In this document: in pieces, positions 1-4,456 of the stretch | How the letters are laid out: every line of letters starts with the position of its first letter | Position numbering within the stretch: position 1 is the first letter of the stretch | Source of the DNA: an uncultured Acidimicrobiaceae bacterium | Lineage (GTDB): Bacteria > Actinomycetota > Acidimicrobiia > Acidimicrobiales > Microtrichaceae | Assembly: GCA_937868025.1 (NCBI GenBank) | Contig: CALMLJ010000293.1 | Span: 1 to 5,310 of the forward strand | Reading direction: 5' to 3' | Length of the DNA: 5,310 nt | Program-made: the position numbers and the translations under genes | Notes under the pieces: generated by a model | Database searches by the model: none | The model's input: only the letters and a program-made list of their open reading frames with translations | What the model was told of the DNA's origin: nothing

Positions 1-494
1 TTGTAGCGCTGGGCGCGGTCGACGTAGGACTGCACACCCAGATCGAACCACCCCGGCGTCACGGCATGCTCCTTGATCGTGACCGGCACACCGAGCGCCA
101 TGGCGAGCGGCGGGATCACCTTGCGGTTGGGCACCATGGCGTTGGCACCGACGATCGCCTCGGCGCCGACGATCACCTCGTGCAGCACGACCGAGCCGCT
201 GCCGACGAGGGCGCGGTCCTCGATCGTGCAGCCCTCGAGGTGCACGTTGTGGCCGATCGTGCAGCTGTTGCCGATCGTCGTGGGGTGGTTCCACGTCGTG
301 TGGACGATCGTGCCGTCCTGCACCGACGTGCGCTCCCCCACGTAGATGAACCCGTCGTCGCCACGGAGTACCGCGGTCGGCCAGACCGACGAGTACGCGC
401 CGATGACGACGGACCCGATGACGACCGCGTCGGGGTGGACGTAGGCGTCGGGATGGATCTCGGGGACCTGGTCGCCCAGCGCGTAGATGGGCAT
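1..494 (-). CDS. Gamma-carbonic-anhydrase-like / PaaY-like hexapeptide-repeat protein (3' end outside window)
   Basis: The 164 visible residues form a left-handed beta-helix of hexapeptide repeats (VVIGSVVIGAYSSV, TTIGNSCTIGHNV, ALVGSGSVV, AIVGANAMV). This is the fold of gamma-class carbonic anhydrases and related proteins such as the PaaY thioesterase and YrdA. Family landmarks are present: VLRGD (Arg44, Asp46), SVQDG (Gln59, Asp60), and the metal-ligand positions VH65 and GH82. The third ligand, normally the His of LHGC, is Glu87 here (LEGC), and a new His85 lies two residues earlier. Carbonic anhydrase activity therefore cannot be assumed; it could be a thioesterase-like, scaffold or altered-metal protein. 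The ATG lies 1 nt after the flavin reductase stop (TGA-C-ATG) with no clear Shine-Dalgarno, so translation is probably coupled to that gene. The C-terminus lies beyond position 1. The fold is secure; the activity is not. Confidence 0.88.
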   Translation of the reverse strand, partial: MPIYALGDQVPEIHPDAYVHPDAVVIGSVVIGAYSSVWPTAVLRGDDGFIYVGERTSVQDGTIVHTTWNHPTTIGNSCTIGHNVHLEGCTIEDRALVGSGSVVLHEVIVGAEAIVGANAMVPNRKVIPPLAMALGVPVTIKEHAVTPGWFDLGVQSYVDRAQRY

Positions 495-495
495 G

Positions 496-999
496 TCAGT
501 CGAGGGGGGCGAGCTTGCCGTAGCTGCCCTTGAAGAACAGCAGCGGGCCGTCCTCGTCGCGGTCGAGGCCGAGACCCTGCACCCGCCCGATGACGATGTC
601 GTGGTCGCCGCCGTCGTAGACGTTCTCGAGCGTGCAATCGATGTGGGCGAGACAGCCGTCGAGCCGGGGGCCGCCGGTCGCGACCGCCGGGGTCCAGTCG
701 AGGCCCTCGAACTTGTCGGCCATCTTCGACGAGAACTGGCCCGACACCGGGCCCTGCGCATCGGACAACACGTTCACCACGAAGTGGCCGGCGCCCTTGA
801 TCGTCGCCCACGAACTCGACGCCTTGCCGACGCAGAACCCGACGAGGGGCGGGTCGAGGGAGACCGAAAAGAAGGAGCCGACGGCGAGACCGGCGGGCTT
901 GCCGTCGGTGACCGCGGCCACCACCGTCACCCCCGTCGGGAAGTGGCCGAGGACCTTGCGGAACTCGGCGGAATCGATGGCGATGACTTCGTCGGACAC
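496..999 (-). CDS. Flavin reductase-domain (FMN-binding) protein
   Basis: This 167-residue protein has the normal length for the flavin reductase-like family (HpaC, HsaB, RutF and other NAD(P)H:flavin oxidoreductases). These enzymes supply reduced FMN or FAD to partner monooxygenases. Visible motifs are FRKVLGHFPTGVTVV (residues 13-27), the flavin-binding stretch GLAVGSFFSVSLDPPLVGF (37-55), the FVVNVLSD strand (73-80) and the GDHDIVIGRV motif (131-140) with its conserved His. The start is a GTG preceded by AGGGGGA with a short spacer. The reading frame stays open far upstream, but that extension is antisense-like shadow sequence overlapping the NTF2-like gene. It lies 37 nt after the NTF2-like gene and 1 nt before the gamma-CA-like gene, so it is mid-operon. 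No monooxygenase partner is visible in the window, so the physiological acceptor is unknown. Confidence 0.92.
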   Translation of the reverse strand: MSDEVIAIDSAEFRKVLGHFPTGVTVVAAVTDGKPAGLAVGSFFSVSLDPPLVGFCVGKASSSWATIKGAGHFVVNVLSDAQGPVSGQFSSKMADKFEGLDWTPAVATGGPRLDGCLAHIDCTLENVYDGGDHDIVIGRVQGLGLDRDEDGPLLFFKGSYGKLAPLD

Positions 1000-1003
1000 T
1001 GGA

Positions 1004-1010
1004 TCCCCCT
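1004..1010 (-). promoter_or_regulatory. Ribosome binding site that fixes the GTG start of the flavin reductase gene
   Basis: On the minus strand AGGGGGA precedes the GTG by 4 nt (TCCA). It supports the GTG at 999 over any start further up the long open frame. Confidence 0.75.
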
Positions 1011-1036
1011 GCTCGGAATGACGGAACGGTGCGACG

Positions 1037-1525
1037 TTACCCGTCCGCTGACTCCGCCTTGGCCGCCTGCTTCGCCGCGATCTTGTCGCGGCGGGCTTCC
1101 CAGCCGGCCAGCATCGTGCCGAACGCGGCGGGGTTGTAGATGTCCTCCTCGTAGGAGAACTGATGGCTGCCCGCGTACTTGAGGAGCGTGAAGTTGTACT
1201 CCTGGTGGATGCTGCCGTCACCGGGATCGCGCATGCGGTTCCACACCTGGCACACGATCCACCCGCGCTCCTCGTCGATGATGTGCCATTCGATCGGGAA
1301 GTGCGGCATCTCGTTGCCGGGGTAGGTGTTGGCGCACACCTCGGTGATCCACGCCAGCACCGCGGCGCGACCGCCGATCTCGCCGTAGAGGTGCTCCTTG
1401 TAGGTGCAGTCCTCGGTGAAGCAGTTCGCCCACTCCGTCCAGTCCCCCGTCGTACCGCCCTTGAGCGCCGCCGCCTTGTAGGCGTCGAACGCGTTCTCGA
1501 GCTCCTCGCGAGTCCACCGTCCCAT
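1037..1525 (-). CDS. NTF2/SnoaL-like domain protein
   Basis: This 162-residue protein has the cone-shaped NTF2/SnoaL-like (nuclear transport factor 2 family) signature. An N-terminal helix leads into WTEWANCFTEDCTYKEHLYG (residues 29-48), followed by a helix GGRAAVLAWITEV (51-63). Amphipathic strands come next: FPIEWHIID (76-84), GWIVCQVWNRM (88-98), SIHQEYNFTLLKY (105-117). Family members include polyketide cyclases, ketosteroid isomerase, dehydratases and non-catalytic binding subunits. I cannot assign a reaction. A charged Ala/Lys tail (about 144-160) looks helical. The ATG is supported by AAAGGA with a 6-nt spacer. It lies about 60 nt after the MBL-fold gene and 37 nt before the flavin reductase gene on the same strand. 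Aromatic or steroid breakdown operons often pair such proteins with flavin-dependent enzymes, but that role is an inference here. Confidence 0.88.
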   Translation of the reverse strand: MGRWTREELENAFDAYKAAALKGGTTGDWTEWANCFTEDCTYKEHLYGEIGGRAAVLAWITEVCANTYPGNEMPHFPIEWHIIDEERGWIVCQVWNRMRDPGDGSIHQEYNFTLLKYAGSHQFSYEEDIYNPAAFGTMLAGWEARRDKIAAKQAAKAESADG

Positions 1526-1531
1526 TCGCAG

Positions 1532-1538
1532 TCCTTTC
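1532..1538 (-). promoter_or_regulatory. Ribosome binding site of the NTF2-like gene
   Basis: GAAAGGA lies 6 nt before the ATG at 1525 on the minus strand, a near-ideal Shine-Dalgarno position. It sits just after a hairpin (1540-1558). Confidence 0.75.
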
Positions 1539-1539
1539 G

Positions 1540-1558
1540 CCGACGGCGATGCCGCCGG
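1540..1558 (-). repeat. Short hairpin in the MBL/NTF2-like intergenic gap
   Basis: In minus-strand RNA CCGGCGGC pairs with GCCGUCGG around a 3-nt AUC loop: 8 pairs, one of them G-U. No U-tract follows, so it is not a classical intrinsic terminator. It sits 1 nt upstream of the NTF2-like Shine-Dalgarno (GAAAGGA) and could be a processing or attenuation element. A weaker 5-bp stem (CCCCG/CGGGG, 1561-1580) lies next to it, just after the MBL-fold stop. Confidence 0.4.
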
Positions 1559-1585
1559 TCCCCCGTCGTTCGTGTCGGGGTGAAC

Positions 1586-2455
1586 CTACAGGTTGACGAC
1601 GAGGCCTTCCGAGGCGGCGAACACCTCGGCGCCGTGACGCAGGCGCGAGGCCGCTGCCGCACCCTCGGCGAGCGCCGCCACCATGTCGTCGTCGTGGGAC
1701 GGGTCGTGGTGGTACAGCGCCAGGCGCTTCGCTCCACACTGCGCGGCCACCTCGACGGCGTACTCGGTGGTGCAGTGACCCCAGTCGAACTTCTGGGCGA
1801 ACTCGGGATCGGTGTACTGCGCGTCGTGGATCAAGAGGTCGACGCCGTCGCACAGCTCGAGCACCGAGTCGGCGACCGAGGTGGACTGGCACCCGGGCTG
1901 CTGGTGGTCGCTCACGTACGCGATGGACCGGCCACCGGCGGTGATGCGGAACCCGAGGGTGGGCCCGATGTGGGGAACGTCACGGCACAACACCGTGGCG
2001 GCGCCCAGCTCGATCGGGTCCTTCGTCGCTTCCTCGAACGTGACCGTGCCGGCCAGCTGGCCCAACGTCACTGGGAAGTACGGCGGGCAGAGGAACAGAT
2101 CGAACGCTGCTTCGAGCGTCTGGTCCTCCTGGGAGGGGCCCACGATGTGGAGCTTCGCTTCGGGACGGTGGAGCGGCGGGAAGAAGGGCAGACCCTGCAC
2201 GTGGTCCCAGTGCAGGTGGCTGACCAACGCCGTAGCGGTGAAGTTCGTGGGCGCGGCGGCGCACACGTCGGCGCCCCAGAAGCGAAGGCCCGTGCCCAGA
2301 TCGAGGACGATCGGATCGAACCCGTCGCCGGTGACGACGACGCACGCGGTGTTGCCACCGATGCGCTGGTTCGACTCGCACGAGCACGGTGTCGAACCGC
2401 GTACTCCGTAGAACTGGACCCTCAGCGCACGCCCCCCTTGGTGCTGCACCCCCAA
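1586..2455 (-). CDS. MBL-fold metallo-hydrolase
   Basis: A metallo-beta-lactamase-fold hydrolase of up to 289 residues. Numbering from the TTG at 2455, it shows the N-terminal FYGVRGSTP motif (15-23), the metal-binding SHLHWDH (79-85; HxHxDH), PH162, the bridging Asp in YVSDH (D183), LLIHDAQYTDPEF (207-219), WGHCTTEYA (225-233) and the final LYHHDP (247-252). This set is typical of a phosphodiesterase or RNase Z/PhnP-related branch of single-domain MBL proteins; it lacks features of true beta-lactamases. The substrate is unknown. The start is uncertain. TTG 2455 and GTG 2449 are the only standard initiators in frame. Relatives usually begin M-R-V-x-F, which would place the start at a CTG (2425) that has an excellent Shine-Dalgarno. 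It is the first gene of the minus-strand operon and is divergent from the methyltransferase gene. Confidence 0.9.
   Translation of the reverse strand: MGVQHQGGRALRVQFYGVRGSTPCSCESNQRIGGNTACVVVTGDGFDPIVLDLGTGLRFWGADVCAAAPTNFTATALVSHLHWDHVQGLPFFPPLHRPEAKLHIVGPSQEDQTLEAAFDLFLCPPYFPVTLGQLAGTVTFEEATKDPIELGAATVLCRDVPHIGPTLGFRITAGGRSIAYVSDHQQPGCQSTSVADSVLELCDGVDLLIHDAQYTDPEFAQKFDWGHCTTEYAVEVAAQCGAKRLALYHHDPSHDDDMVAALAEGAAAASRLRHGAEVFAASEGLVVNL
2432..2439 (-). promoter_or_regulatory. Strong Shine-Dalgarno inside the annotated MBL start, pointing to a CTG start at 2425
   Basis: AAGGGGGG on the minus strand is followed by 6 nt and then an in-frame CTG (2425-2423). Starting there gives M-R-V-Q-F-Y-G-V-R-G, the expected beginning of this family. 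No ATG, GTG or TTG is in frame at that position. Confidence 0.45.
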
Positions 2456-2467
2456 CGCAATTTGGTC

Positions 2468-2473
2468 ACCTTA
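2468..2473 (-). promoter_or_regulatory. Possible -10 box for the minus-strand operon
   Basis: TAAGGT on the minus strand fits TANNNT and would place transcription start near 2460. That gives a leader of about 35 nt to the CTG candidate, or almost none to the TTG. The same bases (AAGGTGA) could instead be a Shine-Dalgarno for the TTG at 2455. A -35-like TCGACA is present but only 14 nt upstream, so support is weak. Confidence 0.3.
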
Positions 2474-2486
2474 CGTCGTTCACGTT

Positions 2487-2498
2487 CTGTCGAGACAG
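2487..2498. repeat. Palindrome CTGTC-GA-GACAG, possible operator
   Basis: A perfect 5-bp inverted repeat with a 2-bp centre lies about where the -35 region of the leftward promoter would fall. It does not match the actinobacterial LexA box (GAAC-N4-GTTC). A dimeric regulator could bind here, but nothing in the window identifies one. Confidence 0.35.
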
Positions 2499-2514
2499 CC
2501 GTTGTGACCTATTT

Positions 2515-2548
2515 CATGGGGGTATCGCCCATGTTCACCTGGGTACCC
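2515..2548. repeat. Inverted repeat CATGGG-N7-CCCATG followed by palindrome GGGTACCC
   Basis: A perfect 6-bp inverted repeat (2515-2520 with 2528-2533) is followed 7 nt later by a perfect 8-bp palindrome (2541-2548). Both lie in the middle of the 155-nt divergent gene gap, where operators are expected. Short palindromes arise by chance in GC-rich DNA, so function is unproven. Confidence 0.3.
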
Positions 2549-2579
2549 GTCCGCGCCGAGCCGAACCGGCACTACGAGA

Positions 2580-2602
2580 CTGTCAGGGGCCACGACTAGC
2601 CT
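2580..2602 (+). promoter_or_regulatory. RecA-NDp / PafBC-type DNA-damage promoter of the methyltransferase gene
   Basis: CTGTCAGGG (2580-2588) matches 7 of 9 positions of the RecA-NDp element TTGTCRGTG, including the TGTCRG core. It is followed by exactly 8 nt and then TAGCCT (2597-2602), a TANNNT -10 box. This is the full architecture of the LexA-independent DNA-damage promoters known from mycobacteria, which the PafBC activator controls. Eight nt after the -10 box comes the ATG at 2611, with no Shine-Dalgarno, so transcription probably starts at or next to the A of the ATG and the mRNA is leaderless. The element match is seen directly; damage induction is inferred. Confidence 0.65.
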
Positions 2603-2610
2603 CGCATCCC

Positions 2611-4116
2611 ATGGCTCGACGCAAGGGAACCAGCACCTCCGACTTCGGAGTTGGCAAACGCGAGAGCCACGACGCATCGGGGTTCTACGAGCGATTCGAC
2701 TCGCCGAAGATCGTGCGGGACAAGGACTTCGTCCCGAACCCGAGTGCACCGAGTGGCCTGTTCTGCGGCGACTCGACCGACATGCACCAGCTCGACGACC
2801 GGTCGGTGGCACTCGTCGTGACGTCACCGCCCTACTTCGCCGGCAAGCAGTACGAGACCGAGTACGAGCGTGAGGGCGTGCCGGCGTCGTACCTCGAGTA
2901 CCTCCAGATGCTCCACGACGTGTTCGAGGAGTGCCGACGGGTGCTCGAGCCGGGTGGCCGCATCGCCGTGAACGTGGCCAACCTGGGCCGCAAGCCGTAC
3001 CGCAGCCTGTCGGCCGATGTCATCCACATCCTCCAGGACCAACTCGGCTTCCTCCTCCGCGGCGAGATCATCTGGCAGAAGAGCAAGGGGTCCAACGGCA
3101 ACTGCGCGTGGGGCTCGTATCGCAGCGCCGCCAACCCCGTCCTGCGAGACACGACCGAACGCGTGATCGTGGCGAGCAAGGGGCAACTCGACCGGGCGAT
3201 GGACAACAAGGATCGAGCGGCGGCCGGCCTGCCGCACCGGAACACCCAACTCACCGACGACTTCCTCTTCGCGACGCTCGACGTGTGGGAGATCGACCCC
3301 GAGAGCGCGCGGCGCGTCGATCATCCCGCACCGTTCCCCGAGGAACTGCCCCTCCGACTCATCAACCTGTTCACCTACGAGAACGACCTCGTTCTCGACC
3401 CCTTTCTCGGCAGCGGGTCGACCGCCGTCGCTGCCGCACGAAGCGGGCGACGCTTTGCCGGCTACGACCTCGATCCGTCCTATGTCGAGATCGCGCAACG
3501 GCGCATCGCCCAACTCGACGAACCGGCGAGCGAACCGCCACCCAAGCGCGGCCGGTCGACGCCGCCGTCGACCCCACCTGCCGCCGAAGACCTCGACTTC
3601 CAGCAGCGAGCGACCGCCGAGGGCAAGGCAGCCCAGAAGCTCGCGGCCGATGTGCTCGCCGAGGCGGGCTTCGAGATCTCCGAGGTCAACAAGAAGGTCG
3701 GTCGCACCGGGGTCCTGATGAACCTCAAGGCGTTCGACCAGCTCGGCCGTGAGTGGTTCTTCGATGTCAGCGGCGCGTTCACCAGCCACCGCGGCGGGTT
3801 GCTCCGTACCGACACCGTCTGGAAGACACTCGGTCGGGCGTACGCCCTTCGGTCGTACATCGGCCCACAGACCGTCGAGTCCGACGATCAGACCCGCATC
3901 CCGCTCGTGTTCCTGACGACCAACCTGCCGCGACGCGGGAGCGAGGGCGACGCTGCGCTTCGCCTCGCCGGCCCCGACGCGTTCTACGACGCCATCGACA
4001 TGTTGTCGACCGACGGCATGGCGCGGCTGCGCGTGTACGCCACCGGTGGGCCGACCGCCGGACCGAAGGCGGGCTTCTGGCCGCAGGATCAGCCAACGAC
4101 CTCGACGACGCGATGA
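2611..4116 (+). CDS. Beta-class DNA amino-methyltransferase (probably N4-cytosine) with a degenerate nuclease-like C-terminal domain
   Basis: A 501-residue protein that transfers a methyl group from S-adenosylmethionine to a base in DNA. The motif order is that of the beta class. An N-terminal stretch (KRESHDASGFYERF, 16-29) precedes LFCGDSTD (50-57) and catalytic motif IV TSPPY (71-75). A likely target-recognition region follows (about 150-225), then VWEI (225-228), motif X HPAPFPEELPLRLI (238-251), motif I DPFLGSGSTAVAA (263-275) and GYDLDP (284-289). TSPPY rather than DPPY, together with the HPAxFPEELP form of motif X, favours N4-cytosine over N6-adenine. A Pro/Ser-rich linker (about 303-325) leads to a second domain (about 328-480) resembling a PD-(D/E)XK fold without its catalytic residues. 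The ATG at 2611 fits the leaderless promoter. The frame is open upstream to 2389, but that extension crosses the promoter and is rejected. No restriction enzyme gene is nearby. Confidence 0.92.
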   Translation: MARRKGTSTSDFGVGKRESHDASGFYERFDSPKIVRDKDFVPNPSAPSGLFCGDSTDMHQLDDRSVALVVTSPPYFAGKQYETEYEREGVPASYLEYLQMLHDVFEECRRVLEPGGRIAVNVANLGRKPYRSLSADVIHILQDQLGFLLRGEIIWQKSKGSNGNCAWGSYRSAANPVLRDTTERVIVASKGQLDRAMDNKDRAAAGLPHRNTQLTDDFLFATLDVWEIDPESARRVDHPAPFPEELPLRLINLFTYENDLVLDPFLGSGSTAVAAARSGRRFAGYDLDPSYVEIAQRRIAQLDEPASEPPPKRGRSTPPSTPPAAEDLDFQQRATAEGKAAQKLAADVLAEAGFEISEVNKKVGRTGVLMNLKAFDQLGREWFFDVSGAFTSHRGGLLRTDTVWKTLGRAYALRSYIGPQTVESDDQTRIPLVFLTTNLPRRGSEGDAALRLAGPDAFYDAIDMLSTDGMARLRVYATGGPTAGPKAGFWPQDQPTTSTTR

Positions 4117-4427
4117 GCGAGCTCATCGCGATCGCCATCGTCCGGGGAGAACTCCCCGAGGTCTACATGGCAGAGGATCAGGACACCCTCAACTGGGTCC
4201 TCGCGCTCAAGATGATCGCCTCGACGCCGGGCGATCAGCTCAGCGAGGGGTTCCGTGACACGTTGAGGGCGGCACTCCGGGAGGAGCGCTGGGGCGACGC
4301 CGTCTACGAATGGATGATCCACAACGACCTCGAGATCGACGTCTACTCGTCGGAGACGCTGTACCACGCGAGCGACGTCGAGATGGGCGCGCACGAACTG
4401 CAGTTCACGCCGCTCTTCCAGGACTGA
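4113..4427 (+). CDS. Highly acidic 104-residue protein, unrecognised, coupled to the methyltransferase
   Basis: I do not recognise a family. The protein has 104 residues with 21 Asp/Glu against 6 Lys/Arg, so it should be strongly acidic. It appears fully soluble, with no signal peptide, membrane segment or cysteine. An N-terminal strand-like segment (LIAIAIVRG, 4-12) is followed by predicted helices around 23-36, 45-58 and 60-69. An acidic, aromatic-containing C-terminal part (NDLEIDVYSSETLYHASDVEMG, split over 71-92) follows. Its ATG overlaps the methyltransferase TGA (ATGA) and there is no Shine-Dalgarno, which implies translational coupling and a shared, possibly damage-induced, promoter. 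A partner or modulator of the methyltransferase, or a DNA mimic, is possible, but both are inference. The longer open frame beginning at 3753 is shadow sequence inside the methyltransferase gene. Confidence 0.8.
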   Translation: MSELIAIAIVRGELPEVYMAEDQDTLNWVLALKMIASTPGDQLSEGFRDTLRAALREERWGDAVYEWMIHNDLEIDVYSSETLYHASDVEMGAHELQFTPLFQD

Positions 4428-4443
4428 CCCTCCCCCGCGGCCC

Positions 4444-4449
4444 TAGTGT
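4444..4449 (+). promoter_or_regulatory. -10 box of a probable leaderless promoter for the alpha/beta-hydrolase gene
   Basis: TAGTGT fits TANNNT and ends 7 nt before the ATG at 4457, with no Shine-Dalgarno in between. The expected RecA-NDp element 8 nt further up is absent (that stretch is C-rich), so this gene should not share the damage control of the methyltransferase. No clear -35 is seen. Confidence 0.5.
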
Positions 4450-4456
4450 CCCGGCC

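Noticed and set aside
1561..1580. Rho-independent terminator after the MBL-fold gene
   Set aside because: The stem has only 5 pairs before a mismatch, the loop is large and no U-tract follows.
1000..1737. Upstream extension of the flavin reductase frame
   Set aside because: The extra residues are Arg/Ser/Thr-rich shadow sequence of the NTF2-like gene. The GTG at 999 has its own Shine-Dalgarno.
2487..2498. LexA/SOS box
   Set aside because: The palindrome CTGTCGAGACAG does not match the actinobacterial LexA consensus GAAC-N4-GTTC. It also lacks a TANNNT box at the spacing needed for a RecA-NDp promoter on either strand.
1163..2599. Long plus-strand open frame (478 codons) across the MBL and NTF2-like genes
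   Set aside because: It is antisense to two genes with clear family motifs. Its translation is Val/Arg/Asp-rich with no recognisable domain, as expected from high-GC shadow frames.
2389..2610. N-terminal extension of the methyltransferase to an upstream ATG
   Set aside because: It would cross the divergent promoter region and the start of the MBL-fold gene, and family similarity begins after 2611.
2824..3789. Minus-strand open frame (321 codons) inside the methyltransferase gene
   Set aside because: It is antisense to all the methyltransferase motifs, with biased composition and no domain or ribosome binding site.
4427..4449. Second RecA-NDp promoter ahead of the alpha/beta-hydrolase
   Set aside because: The -10 box fits, but the 9-mer at the required spacing is C-rich and does not resemble TTGTCRGTG.
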